A stretch of 64,000 bases of DNA from Aciditerrimonas ferrireducens (lineage in GTDB: Bacteria > Actinomycetota > Acidimicrobiia > Acidimicrobiales > UBA8190), in contig NZ_JAKHEX010000002.1 of assembly GCF_023130475.1 (NCBI RefSeq), positions 124,001 through 188,000 on the forward strand, in the 5' to 3' direction. Both the position numbers and the translations under genes were made by a program. The notes under the pieces were generated by a model. That model was not told the origin of the DNA. It made no database searches and saw only the letters and a list, made by a program, of their open reading frames with translations. Positions 46,726-55,474 of this stretch are shown piece by piece (position 1 is the stretch's first letter; each line of letters opens with the position of its first letter).

Positions 46726-47769
46726 GTGGTGGTGCTGCTGGGGGTGCTCGGCGCCGCGGCCCTCGTCGGGGTGGCGCGCCTCGCCTGGCAGCGTTGGGGC
46801 TCCTCGGGCGAAGAGCGGTCGGTGGACGGCTACCACCAAGCCCTCCGCACCCTCCAGGGACTGGCCTCCCGGAACGGCGGCGCTGCCGAGGGGGCAGCCG
46901 GCGCGGCGTCGGCGCTCGGGGCGAGCCCCTCGGGGGCACCCTCCCCGTTGCGGGTCCGACGTCCCCTCGCGAGGGGCGCCCTCCCCGAGCCGGGGGGCTG
47001 GCCCGGTGCCCGGACGTCGGACACCGGGGGCGCTCAGCGCGCCGAGACGGCACCCTCGACCCCCCGGCCCAGGCGCCCCGAGCGGCACGAGGGGCCCGGC
47101 GAGACCACCGCCCCAGTCGCCCTGGTCTTCGACGACCTCGGCCCCGGGCCGGTCGTGCACGAGGGGCTGGGCCCCGGCCCGGGCGCTGTCCCCGCCTGGT
47201 TCGCGCCGGCCCCGGGCACGGCGGCGCCGTCGGGCGCCGGGGTCAGCGGGTCGCCGAGCGCCACCCGCCGGCGGCTGCTCCCCGGCGTGGTCGTCGGGGT
47301 GGCGGTCTGCGTGCTGGGCTTGTCGGTGGCCACCGTGGTCTTGGCTCTCCAACGGCCCGGGACAGCGGAGGTGGCGAGCGCACCACGGCCAGCGACCCGC
47401 CGGGGCCCCAAGGACGGCACCACGCGGAGCGGGTCCGACCAGCCCCAGGTCGGCGACCAGACCGGTCCGCTCCAGCCGGTGACGGCCAGCGCCGAGGCGG
47501 CCACGGTCCTCGTCCCGAGAGCCTCGTACCGGGTCCAGGTGTCGGTGAGCGGGATCTGCTGGATCGAGGGTCTGGAGACGACGAGCGGGACGGATGTGTG
47601 GTCCGGGATCCTCCACGCCGGCCAGCAGCACACCTTCGACTTCCAAGGGCCCGTGCTCCTGCGGATGGGGGCGGCCGACGCGTCGGTGACGGTCGACGGC
47701 CAGCCCCTCGCCCTGCCGGCAGGGCACCACGCTCCCTACGAGGTGACGTTCGAGCCCTCCTCGGACTGA
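46726..47769 (+). CDS. membrane protein with RodZ C-terminal-like (DUF4115) domain
   Basis: A protein of about 347 aa. It has an N-terminal hydrophobic segment (VLLGVLGAAALVGVARLAW), a long Pro/Gly/Ala-rich stretch (about 55-185), a second membrane segment (LLPGVVVGVAVCVLGLSVAT) and a C-terminal domain SYRVQVSVSGICWIEGLETT, AGQQHTFDFQGPVLLRMGAA and VTVDGQPLALPAG. The last part matches the periplasmic DUF4115 domain of RodZ, but the cytoplasmic HTH of RodZ is missing. GTG at 46726 is preferred over TTG at 46714, because TTGAAT lies 6 nt before it. The 3' end overlaps the S9 peptidase tail-to-tail by 34 nt. Confidence 0.7.
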   Translation: MVVLLGVLGAAALVGVARLAWQRWGSSGEERSVDGYHQALRTLQGLASRNGGAAEGAAGAASALGASPSGAPSPLRVRRPLARGALPEPGGWPGARTSDTGGAQRAETAPSTPRPRRPERHEGPGETTAPVALVFDDLGPGPVVHEGLGPGPGAVPAWFAPAPGTAAPSGAGVSGSPSATRRRLLPGVVVGVAVCVLGLSVATVVLALQRPGTAEVASAPRPATRRGPKDGTTRSGSDQPQVGDQTGPLQPVTASAEAATVLVPRASYRVQVSVSGICWIEGLETTSGTDVWSGILHAGQQHTFDFQGPVLLRMGAADASVTVDGQPLALPAGHHAPYEVTFEPSSD

Positions 47770-49913
47770 GGCCGAGGGACACTGGCGAGGCCCAGAAAAG
47801 CGAGGACCACCGCCAGGACGAAGGCCTCCTCCCGCCAGGCGGCGTAACGGCCCGAGGGCCCGGCATGGCCGGCCCCGAGGTCCACCCGGAGGAGCACCTG
47901 GTTGGCGGGGTGGGCGGCCCGGAGCCGCTGGACCCACTTGGCCGGCTCGTGGCAGCCCACCCGGCTGTCCTCCAGGCTGCCGGTGGCCAGGACCGGGGGG
48001 TAGGGGACCGGGCGAACGTTGTCGTAGGGGGCGTAGGAGGCCATGACGCGGTAGACCTCGGGGTCGGCGAGGGGGTCCCCCCACTCGTCGCGTTCGGTGA
48101 CCGTGAGGGGCAGGGTGGGATCGAGCATCGTGGTGAGGCAGTCCACGAAGGGGACCTCGGCCACCACCCCGGCGAAGCGCTCGGGGGCCAGGTTGAGGGT
48201 GGCCCCGACCAAGAGGCCGCCGGCCGAGGCGCCGCGGAGCACGATCCGCTCCGGGTCGGCCCAGCCCGCGTCGACCAGCCGGTCGGCGACCGCGAGGAGG
48301 TCGGTGAAGGAGGTCGGCTTGGCGGTCAGGCGGGCCCCCTCCCACCATCGCCGCCCCAGCTCGCCGCCCCCGCGGACATGGGCCAGGGCGACGGTGACCC
48401 CCCGATCGAGGAGGCTCAGACGGGCCGAGGAGAACACCGGGTCGAGGCTGTGGCCGTAGGCGCCGTAGCCGATCAGGAGGCAGGGGGCGCGCCCGTCGAG
48501 GGGCACGTCGGCTCGGCGGACGACCGACACCGGGATGCGTTCGCCGTCGGGGGCTCGGGCCCAGAGCCGGGCGGCGTCGTACCGATCGGGGTCGTAGCCC
48601 CCGAGGACGTCCTGCTGCTTGCGGACCTGGGACCGGCCGCTTCGAAGGTCCAGGTCCAGGGTGGTCCGGGGCACGAGGAGGGAGGTGTGCTCGTAGCGCA
48701 GGGTGGGGTTGGCTGGGTCGGGGTTGGGCCCCAGCCAACAGGCCGCCGGGTCGGGAGGAGTCGGGACGGTTCGGCCCTCGGGAAGCGGCAGGTCGGCCGA
48801 CCCGAGGTCCTCGGGCAGGGGCAGGACCGACAAGCGGGGGCTGGCCCCGGCCCGCTCGGCCAGGACGAGATGGTCGGCGACGACCTCGAGGGCTTCGAGG
48901 TGGACGTCGGGACGGTGGGGCACCAGCTCCCGCCAGCGGGGCGGGAGCTCCCCGGTGGCCTGGGCGGGCAGGCCACAGACTCGGAACTCGGGGGCCTGGT
49001 CGTCGGTGAGGAGCAGGAACCAGCCGCGGTGGTGCTCTGCGACGTAGGAAACCCCCTCCCGGCGGGGCAGGAGCACGGCGGGCCGGGCCCCGGGGTCGTC
49101 GGTCGGCACCACCCAGATCTCCGAGGTGACCTTGGCGTGGGACTCCACGAGGACGTAGCGGCCGTCCTTGGTCCGGCTGAGGCCGAGGTGGAACCGCTCG
49201 TCGGGCTCGCGGAGAAGGACCTCGTCGGCCTCGGGGGGGTCGCCGAGGCGATGGCGAAGGACCTGCCAGGGACGGTTGGCGTGGTCCGCCCGGGTGTAGA
49301 GCAGGTGGCGGTCGTCGAGGAAGACCACCCCTGCGGCCACCTCGGCGATCCGCTCGCACGGCGCGTCGGGCTGGTCCGCGAGGCGGACGTGGAGGACGTA
49401 GCGCTCCGCGCCCCGGAGGTCGACGGTGTAGGCCAGCCGCCGGTGGTCAGGGCTCGGCACGACGTCCGCCACGTCGAGGTAGGCGGCGCCGTCCGCCAGA
49501 CGGTTCTCGTCGAGGACGACCTGTTCCCCGGGCAGCGGTGCGTTGCCGGGGTCCGGAGGGTCGAAGTCCTCGGGGCGGCGGGGCGCCCGACAGTGCAAGG
49601 GGTACTCGAGGCCGGTCAGGGTCCGCCGGTAGTACCACCACGGGCCCCAGGCCACGGGCACCGAGCGGTCGGTCTCGGCCACCCGGGCCCGGATCTCCTC
49701 GAAGAGCTGGGCAGCCAGGGGGGCCAGGGGGGCGGTGGCCTGCTCGGTGTGGGCCTGCTCGGCCCGCAGGTGGGCGAGGACCGCCGGGTCCTCGAGGTCC
49801 GCCAGCCAGGCCCAGGGGTCCAGGCGCACCTGGCCATGGACCGTGGTGCGCTGCGACCGGCTCGGGGCCCTGGGGGGGCGAGGCCGGAGTGAGGAAGGGC
49901 GGTCCGTCGTCAC
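47736..49913 (-). CDS. S9 family prolyl oligopeptidase (oligopeptidase B-like)
   Basis: A 725-aa serine peptidase with an N-terminal beta-propeller (DPWAWLADLEDPAVLAHL; YRRTLTGLEYPLHCR) and a C-terminal alpha/beta hydrolase domain. Catalytic Ser is in VLRGASAGGLLVGATLN, Asp in TGSLEDSRVGCHEPAKW and His in DLGAGHAGPSG; HVRGGGELGRRWWEGARL is typical for the family. It cleaves short peptides after basic or Pro residues in the cytoplasm. The GTG start (49913) is divergent from sufB with about 150 bp between. Confidence 0.93.
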   Translation of the reverse strand: MTTDRPSSLRPRPPRAPSRSQRTTVHGQVRLDPWAWLADLEDPAVLAHLRAEQAHTEQATAPLAPLAAQLFEEIRARVAETDRSVPVAWGPWWYYRRTLTGLEYPLHCRAPRRPEDFDPPDPGNAPLPGEQVVLDENRLADGAAYLDVADVVPSPDHRRLAYTVDLRGAERYVLHVRLADQPDAPCERIAEVAAGVVFLDDRHLLYTRADHANRPWQVLRHRLGDPPEADEVLLREPDERFHLGLSRTKDGRYVLVESHAKVTSEIWVVPTDDPGARPAVLLPRREGVSYVAEHHRGWFLLLTDDQAPEFRVCGLPAQATGELPPRWRELVPHRPDVHLEALEVVADHLVLAERAGASPRLSVLPLPEDLGSADLPLPEGRTVPTPPDPAACWLGPNPDPANPTLRYEHTSLLVPRTTLDLDLRSGRSQVRKQQDVLGGYDPDRYDAARLWARAPDGERIPVSVVRRADVPLDGRAPCLLIGYGAYGHSLDPVFSSARLSLLDRGVTVALAHVRGGGELGRRWWEGARLTAKPTSFTDLLAVADRLVDAGWADPERIVLRGASAGGLLVGATLNLAPERFAGVVAEVPFVDCLTTMLDPTLPLTVTERDEWGDPLADPEVYRVMASYAPYDNVRPVPYPPVLATGSLEDSRVGCHEPAKWVQRLRAAHPANQVLLRVDLGAGHAGPSGRYAAWREEAFVLAVVLAFLGLASVPRPQSEEGSNVTS

Positions 49914-49968
49914 CGGGCGATGATGCCTCGCCGGTGGGGGCCTGGCACGGGGAGCCGCCCTGGTTGTT

Positions 49969-49984
49969 ACTATGGCCGTAGTGG
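49969..49984 (+). promoter_or_regulatory. near-palindromic element upstream of sufB, shared with the sufC2 promoter
   Basis: ACTATGGCCGTAGTGG; the first 14 nt form an imperfect palindrome around GGCC with arms ACTA/TAGT. The same element with two changes (ACTATGGAGGTAGTGG) lies upstream of the second suf group at 58140. It overlaps a TACTAT -10-like hexamer (49968-49973). Candidate operator for an iron-sulfur-responsive regulator such as an Rrf2- or SufR-type protein; neither regulator is encoded in the window. Confidence 0.5.
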
Positions 49985-50068
49985 AAATGCGGGTCCCGGC
50001 GCCTGCCGGCCCGGCCGCCCGGTCGGTCCGGTCCGACGGCGCGGCTCGCCAGGCAGCGGGAGCGGACC

Positions 50069-51425
50069 ATGGCCACCATCGACCTGGACCTCGGACGGTA
50101 CAAGCTCGGGTGGAGCGACCGGGAGGACTACGTCTTCAAGCCGAAGAAGGGCCTCTCCGAGGAGATCGTCCGGGAGATGTCGGCCATCAAGGGGGAACCG
50201 GCGTGGATGCTGCAGTTCCGCCTGCGGGCCCTCAAGCGGTTCTTCGCCAAGCCCATGGCCCCGTGGTTCGCGGTGAACATGCCGGACCTGGACTTCGACG
50301 ACATCTACTACTACATCAAGCCGACCGAGTCCCAGGTCAAGGACTGGTCGGACCTCCCGGAGCAGATCAAGCGGACCTACGAGCGCCTGGGCATCCCTGA
50401 GGCCGAGCGGAAGTACCTGGCCGGGGTCACCGCCCAGTACGAGTCCGAGGTGGTCTTCCACCGGAACCGGGAGGACCTGGAGCGCCGTGGGGTGCTGTTC
50501 TGCGACATGGACACCGCCGTGCGGGAGTACCCGGAGCTGGTCCGGCGGTGGTTCGGCACGGTGATCCCCCCGAACGACAACAAGTTCGCGGCATTGAACT
50601 CGGCGGTGTGGTCGGGAGGCTCGTTCATCTACGTGCCCCCGGGGGTGCAGGTGGAGATGCCCCTGCAGGCCTACTTCCGGATCAACGCCGAGAACATGGG
50701 CCAGTTCGAGCGGACCCTGATCATCGCCGACGAGGGTGCCCAGGTGCACTACGTCGAGGGCTGCTCGGCGCCGGTCTACTCGACGGACTCGCTGCACTCG
50801 GCGGTGGTCGAGCTGGTGGCCCTGCGGGGCAGCCGGATCACCTACACCACCATCCAGAACTGGTCGACGAACGTCTACAACCTGGTCACCAAGCGGGCCC
50901 GGGCCGAGGCCGAGGCCCACGTGGAGTGGATCGACGGCAACATCGGCTAAGGCTTCCGGGGAGGTGCTCTCGGTGGCGTACGCCGGGGCCAACCAGCACC
51001 AGGACACCGGGGCGAAGATGATCCACGCCGCCCCGGAGACCACGTCGACGATCGTCTCGAAGTCGATCTCGAAAGACGGCGGGCTGGCCACCTACCGGGG
51101 CCTGGTGAAGGTGCAGGAGGGGGCGAAGGGGGCGAAGAGCTTCGTGCGCTGCGACGCCTTGATCCTCGACGAGGACTCGACGTCGGAGACCAAGCCCTAC
51201 ATGGAGGTCGGGGAGCGCGACGCCCAGATCGGGCACGAGGCGACGGTCTCGAAGGTCGGGGAGGACCAGCTGTTCTACCTCATGAGCCGGGGACTCTCCG
51301 AGAGCCAGGCCATGAGCATGGTGGTGAACGGGTTCATCGAGCCGATCACCCGGACCCTGCCGATGGAGTACGCGGTGGAGTGGAGCCGGCTGATCGAGCT
51401 GCAGATGGACGGGGCGGTGGGCTGA
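50069..51425 (+). pseudogene. sufB: Fe-S cluster assembly scaffold SufB, interrupted by an apparent 44-bp deletion with frameshift
   Basis: The first frame (50069 to TAA at 50948-50950) gives a good SufB N-terminus: [78 protein letters not shown] and [11 protein letters not shown]. The second frame continues from about 50953 ([60 protein letters not shown]) to the normal end at 51425. Relatives have about 18 residues between GNIG and GEVL, of which most are missing here. SufB is the scaffold of the SufBCD complex and usually essential, so sequencing or assembly error is likely, but a genuine lesion is possible. A GGGAG site precedes the ATG. Confidence 0.85.
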
Positions 51426-51468
51426 GGACCGCTGGCCCGGGGCCTCGGCGGGGGGGCATGATGGCGCC

Positions 51469-51816
51469 GTGGCCATGCGGGAGGAGTGCAAGCACTTCCA
51501 GAGCCGGACCTACGCCTCGGGCGAGGTGGCCCGGTTCTGCGAGCTTGACCTGGCTCCCGAGGCGCCCTGGCGCTGCCCGGCCGACTGTCCCCGCTACGAG
51601 CGCCGGCTCGCCGACGCCGGATGGGTGCACGGCACGCTGGTGGAACCGGCCGTGGAGGACGAACCGGCCGGCGACCACATCGCCGAGCTGCTCGACGACG
51701 CCGAGCGGATCGTGACCGCCGTGGCCCCCGACGTGCTCGCCGAGGTGGAGCACGAGCGCCGGGTCGAGGAACGGCGGCAGGGGCGACGCCGCTGGCCGCC
51801 GTGGCGGCGGCGCTGA
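51469..51816 (+). CDS. small hypothetical protein with four conserved-looking cysteines
   Basis: A 115-aa hydrophilic protein starting VAMREECKHFQSRTYASGEV. Cys residues at C-x17-C-x11-C-x3-C in the first half could bind metal, and the C-terminus is strongly basic (VEERRQGRRRWPPWRRR). CATGAT lies 6 nt before the GTG, so it may be leaderless. It lies between sufB and sufD. Function not recognised; a link to Fe-S metabolism is only suggested by position and Cys content. Confidence 0.65.
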   Translation: MAMREECKHFQSRTYASGEVARFCELDLAPEAPWRCPADCPRYERRLADAGWVHGTLVEPAVEDEPAGDHIAELLDDAERIVTAVAPDVLAEVEHERRVEERRQGRRRWPPWRRR

Positions 51817-51829
51817 GCGTCGTCGGGGC

Positions 51830-52735
51830 TCAGGTGCCGGTGAAGCGGGGCGGGCGCTTCTCCACGAACGCGGTCATGGCCTCGACCAGGTCGTCGGACT
51901 GGAGCATGCCGGCGTTCCAGGTGGCCACGTAGTCGAGGCCCTCGGCGATCGTCCGGTCGGCCGAGGCCCGGAGGACGGCCTTCGTTCCCTGGACCGCCAG
52001 GGGCGGGTTGGCCGCGATCTCGGCTGCCATGGCCCCTGCCGCCGCCCAGAGGGCCTCGGGATCGGGCAGGACGTCGTTCACCAGGCCGAGGGCCCTGGCC
52101 CGTTCGGCCGGGACGTCCTTGCCGGTGAAGCAGAGCTCGGCCACCGCCCCGGCTGGCACGATGCGGGGGAGGCGCTGGAGGGTCCCGAGATCGGCCACGA
52201 TGGCCACCTTCGTCTCCCGGACCGAGAAGAACGCCTCGGCCGAGGCCAGGCGGATGTCGCAGGCGGTGACGAGGTCGACGCCGCCGCCGACGCAGGCACC
52301 GTGGACCGCTGCCAGCACCGGCTTCGGGCAGTCGGCCACGGCGGTGATGGCCGCCTGCATGGCGAGGACCGATCGGCGGGTGGCGAAGGCCCGCGCTGCC
52401 GGCGAGGACCGACGTGGAGCCGTGGGGTCGGTCGCCTGGTCCTCGCCGCTGGCCGTCGGTCCACCGGCCAGGGTGGACCCGAGCTCCTTCAGGTCGAGGC
52501 CCACGCTGAAGTGGGGTCCTCGGGCGGCCACCACCACCGCCCGGACCGCCGGATCGGCGCCGAGCGCCCCGATGGCCTGGGGCAGTTCGGCGAAGAAGGC
52601 CCGGCCCATGGCGTTTCGGGCCTCGGCTCGGTCAAGCCAGAGCCAGCCGACCCCCCGGTCGCGGTCGACCTGGACACTGAGGACCGAGAGAGCGGGGCCG
52701 GCAGCGGCCGAGGCGTTGGGGTCGGGTGCGGGCAC
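51830..52735 (-). CDS. enoyl-CoA hydratase/isomerase family protein
   Basis: A 301-aa crotonase-fold protein. RAEARNAMGRAFFAELPQAI, the oxyanion part VVVAARGPHFSVGLDLKELG, and AAVHGACVGGGVDLVTACDI with RLASAEAFFSVRETKVAIVA are present. The pattern resembles delta(3,5)-delta(2,4)-dienoyl-CoA isomerases (acidic residues in GLDLKEL and EAFFSVRE), but the exact reaction is unknown. The GTG start has TACGCT 6 nt upstream. It is inserted in opposite orientation between sufB and sufD. Confidence 0.88.
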   Translation of the reverse strand: MPAPDPNASAAAGPALSVLSVQVDRDRGVGWLWLDRAEARNAMGRAFFAELPQAIGALGADPAVRAVVVAARGPHFSVGLDLKELGSTLAGGPTASGEDQATDPTAPRRSSPAARAFATRRSVLAMQAAITAVADCPKPVLAAVHGACVGGGVDLVTACDIRLASAEAFFSVRETKVAIVADLGTLQRLPRIVPAGAVAELCFTGKDVPAERARALGLVNDVLPDPEALWAAAGAMAAEIAANPPLAVQGTKAVLRASADRTIAEGLDYVATWNAGMLQSDDLVEAMTAFVEKRPPRFTGT

Positions 52736-52892
52736 GCCGGAAGCGTAGCGGCCCGGCGGTTCGGTGCCCTGGCCCCGGTAGCATCGGACGGACCCGACCG
52801 AAGCCGGTGGCCGCTGGTCGCTGCCGGCCGGGTCGATGGCCTGAGGGAGAGGTGGGGCGCTGACGCGGTTCGCAGAACAGGAAGCGGCCAGG

Positions 52893-54347
52893 TTGGCCGG
52901 TCCGCCCTGGCTGGTGGCGGCCCGCCGGGAGGCCGGTGCCCAGTTGGCCGCTTTGGCCTGGCCGGCCGAGGCCGAGGAGGACTGGCGCTACAGCGGGATC
53001 GATCGCTTCGATCCCGACCGGTTCGCGCCGGTGGTGAGCGAGGGCGACGGCGAGGACGTCGAGCCCGCCCAGGCGCTGGCCAGGCAGTGGGCCGAGGCGC
53101 TCGGGCCGGCGGTGGCCACCGTGGTCACCCTCGACGGCCGCCTGGTGGTGGCGTCCGGGTCGCTGGCCGAGGTGGACGGCGGGTTCGACGGCGAAGGGCC
53201 GGCCGCCGGCCTGCAGGTGCGCAGCGGGCTGCGCTCCGCGGTGCCGCTTCGGCGGGCGGCTGCGCTCGGTCCGGGCGACCCACCCGACGCCTTCGGGGTG
53301 CTCCATCGAGCCTTCAGCGCTGACCCGGTGCTCGTGGGGGTGGGGAACGGCCGGCAGGTCGAGGGGCTCGTCCTGGTGGTCCACGCCATCCGTCAGGCAC
53401 CGCTGGAAGGCGTCGGTCGAGCGGTCTTCCCGGAGCTGCGGGTCGAGGTCGGGGAGGGTGCCCGGCTGGGGCTGGTCGAAGTCCTGGCGAGCCTGCCGCC
53501 GGGCGGCCCGGCGGCGAGCACAGGGGCCTCCCGCAACGGCTCGGCGGTTCCCGACGTGGCCGAGGGGGAGCGTCCGGTCCCTGGCCAGCGGGGCGCCGCC
53601 CGACCGGGGACGGACCACGAGGTGGCGGTCTGGTCGGGTCCCCCTGGGGGACCCCTGGCCGTCCTGGTCAGCGGCTGGCAGGTGGCGGCCGGCGGTCAGC
53701 TGGACTACGGCGGGATCCAGGCCCTCGACCGCTCGGCCAGCGCGGTGGTCTTCCAGGCGAGCGGGGTCGAGCGGGACGGCCGCCTGCGGGCCCTGACCGC
53801 GGCGACCGGGGCCGGGTGGGCGCGGGTACGGACCGACGCCGCGGTGCTCGGCCAGGGGGCCCGCAGCGAGCTCCTGGCCGGGTTCCTCGCCCAGGGCCGG
53901 CAGGTCCTGGACTTCCGGACGTTCCAGGACCACCAGGCGCCCTTCGGGGAGAGCGAGCTGCTGTTCAAGGGGGCGGTGGGCGACCGGGCCCGGTCGGTCT
54001 ACAGCGGTCTCATCCGCGTCCGACGGGGCGCTCGGGGCACGAACGCCTACCAGACGAACCACAACCTCGTCCTGGCCGAGGGCGCTCGGGCTGATTCGGT
54101 GCCGAACCTCGACATCGAGGAGAACGACGTGCGCTGCAGCCACGCCTCCACGGTCGGGCCGATCGACGAGGAGCAGCGCTACTACCTGGCCTGCCGGGGG
54201 ATCGAGCCGGCGGTGGCCGACCGGCTGGTGGTGCGGGGCTTCTTCGGGGACCTGGTGAGCCGGGCACCGATCGCGACCGTGGGTGCGTGGCTGGATCGGA
54301 CGGTGGCTGCCCGCCTGGGGCAGGCCGAGCGGGAGGAGGGACGCTGA
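52893..54347 (+). CDS. sufD: Fe-S cluster assembly protein SufD
   Basis: A SufD of about 484 aa, partner of SufB and SufC. Beta-helix and C-terminal signatures are RARSVYSGLIRVRRGARGTN, AYQTNHNLVLAEGARADSVP, NLDIEENDVRCSHASTVGPI and DEEQRYYLACRGIEPAVADR; an early conserved part is LAWPAEAEEDWRYSGIDRFD. An insertion rich in Pro/Gly/Ala occupies about residues 205-240. TTG at 52893 is used; a CTG at 52860 with a GGGAGAGG site upstream would add 11 family-like residues and may be the true start. The Rieske gene follows 2 nt after the stop. Confidence 0.92.
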   Translation: MAGPPWLVAARREAGAQLAALAWPAEAEEDWRYSGIDRFDPDRFAPVVSEGDGEDVEPAQALARQWAEALGPAVATVVTLDGRLVVASGSLAEVDGGFDGEGPAAGLQVRSGLRSAVPLRRAAALGPGDPPDAFGVLHRAFSADPVLVGVGNGRQVEGLVLVVHAIRQAPLEGVGRAVFPELRVEVGEGARLGLVEVLASLPPGGPAASTGASRNGSAVPDVAEGERPVPGQRGAARPGTDHEVAVWSGPPGGPLAVLVSGWQVAAGGQLDYGGIQALDRSASAVVFQASGVERDGRLRALTAATGAGWARVRTDAAVLGQGARSELLAGFLAQGRQVLDFRTFQDHQAPFGESELLFKGAVGDRARSVYSGLIRVRRGARGTNAYQTNHNLVLAEGARADSVPNLDIEENDVRCSHASTVGPIDEEQRYYLACRGIEPAVADRLVVRGFFGDLVSRAPIATVGAWLDRTVAARLGQAEREEGR

Positions 54348-54349
54348 GG

Positions 54350-54667
54350 ATGGGCGAGCGGGTGCGGGTGTGCCAGCTGGAGGAGCTGCCCTCGGGGGAG
54401 GCCCGGCGGTTCGTGGTCGGGGGCCGGCCGGTGGCCGTGGTGCGGATCGACGACGAGGTCTACGCCATCGAGGACACCTGCAGCCACGAGGAGACCTCCC
54501 TGGCCGAAGGCGAGGTCTGGGTCGAGGAACGGGAGCTGGAGTGCCCGAAGCACGGCTCGACCTTCGACCTGCGGACCGGCGAGCCCCGGACCCTGCCGGC
54601 CACCGAGCCGGTGGCGGTCTTCCCGGTGAGCGTGGTCGAGGGAGTCGTGGAACTGGAGCTGCCGTGA
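54350..54667 (+). CDS. Rieske-type [2Fe-2S] ferredoxin of the SUF locus
   Basis: A 105-aa protein with both Rieske ligands sets: CSHEETSLAEGEV and ECPKHGSTFDLRTG (C-x-H ... C-x2-H). It resembles the non-haem dioxygenase ferredoxin found between sufD and sufC in many actinobacteria. Probably supplies electrons for cluster assembly or repair (inference). The ATG at 54350 was chosen because it follows the sufD stop closely and the family N-terminus VRVCQLEELPSGEA begins there. The stop overlaps the sufC start. Confidence 0.92.
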   Translation: MGERVRVCQLEELPSGEARRFVVGGRPVAVVRIDDEVYAIEDTCSHEETSLAEGEVWVEERELECPKHGSTFDLRTGEPRTLPATEPVAVFPVSVVEGVVELELP

Positions 54668-55449
54668 GCGGGGCACGACCGGCCCTCGAGGTCCGCGGCC
54701 TTCGGGCCGCGGTCGCCGGCCGGGAGGTCCTCCGAGGCGTCGATCTGGTCGTCGGGGCCGGGGAGGTCCACGCCGTCATGGGGCCGAACGGGGCAGGCAA
54801 GAGTACCCTGAGCCACGTCCTCATGGGCCGGCCGGGCTACGAGGTCCTGGGCGGCTCGGTGCTGGTCGACGGGGAGGAGCTGGGGCATCTGGCCACCTGG
54901 GAGCGGGCTCGGCGGGGCCTGTTCCTCGCGCCGCAGGTGCCGACCGAGGTGCCCGGGGTGCCCCTGCGGGCGGTCCTCGCCGAGGCCCTGGCCGCCCGAG
55001 GCGAGGCCGCGCCGCCGGCGGACGCCCTGGTGGCCGCGGCCGGGGCCGTGGGCCTTGCCCCAGCCTTCTTGGACCGGCCGGTGAACGTGGACCTCTCGGG
55101 CGGCGAGCGCAAGCGGAGCGAGGTCCTCCAGCTGGCGGTGGTCCGCCCCCGGGTGGCGGTGCTCGACGAGATCGATTCGGGTCTGGACGTGGACGGGCTG
55201 CGGGCCGTGGCCCGGCGGGTCCTCGCGGAGGTCCGAGAGCGAGGCCTGGCCGTGCTGGCCATCACCCACTATCCCCGACTCCTCAGCGAGCTGGTCCCCG
55301 ACCGGGTCCACGTGCTGCTCGGCGGCCGCGTGGTGCAAAGCGGGGGCCCCGAGCTGGCCGAGGAGCTGGAACGGACCGGCTACGCCGGCCTGGCCGCCGC
55401 GTTGGGCGTCGAAGCCGAGGGCGCCGACGAGCCCGGGACAGCCGGCTGA
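54664..55449 (+). CDS. sufC: Fe-S assembly ATPase SufC, first copy
   Basis: A 261-aa ABC ATPase. Walker A is MGPNGAGKSTLSHVLMG, the signature is VDLSGGERKRSEVLQLAVV, Walker B and D-loop VAVLDEIDSGLDVDGL, and the switch His is in LAITHYPRLLSEL. It energises the SufBCD scaffold. It is co-translated with the Rieske gene. Compared with the second copy (57328-58107) it is more diverged in the Q-loop region (FLAPQVPTEVPGVPL versus FLAFQHPEAVAGVPV), so it may be specialised. Ends the plus-strand suf group, facing sufU. Confidence 0.93.
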   Translation: MSGARPALEVRGLRAAVAGREVLRGVDLVVGAGEVHAVMGPNGAGKSTLSHVLMGRPGYEVLGGSVLVDGEELGHLATWERARRGLFLAPQVPTEVPGVPLRAVLAEALAARGEAAPPADALVAAAGAVGLAPAFLDRPVNVDLSGGERKRSEVLQLAVVRPRVAVLDEIDSGLDVDGLRAVARRVLAEVRERGLAVLAITHYPRLLSELVPDRVHVLLGGRVVQSGGPELAEELERTGYAGLAAALGVEAEGADEPGTAG

Positions 55450-55474
55450 GGCCGAGCGGACGGCGTCCCGCTGG

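Noticed and set aside
45265-49359. Very long minus-strand open frame (over 1300 codons)
   Set aside because: It is antisense to the MBL, flavin reductase, RmlC and RodZ-like genes and overlaps the S9 peptidase out of frame; composition is Arg/Pro/Gly-rich without domains, as expected of high-GC shadow frames.
49972-50400. ATG frame starting inside the suf operator (MAVVEMRVP...)
   Set aside because: It runs out of frame through sufB and has no similarity; the ATG belongs to the palindromic element.
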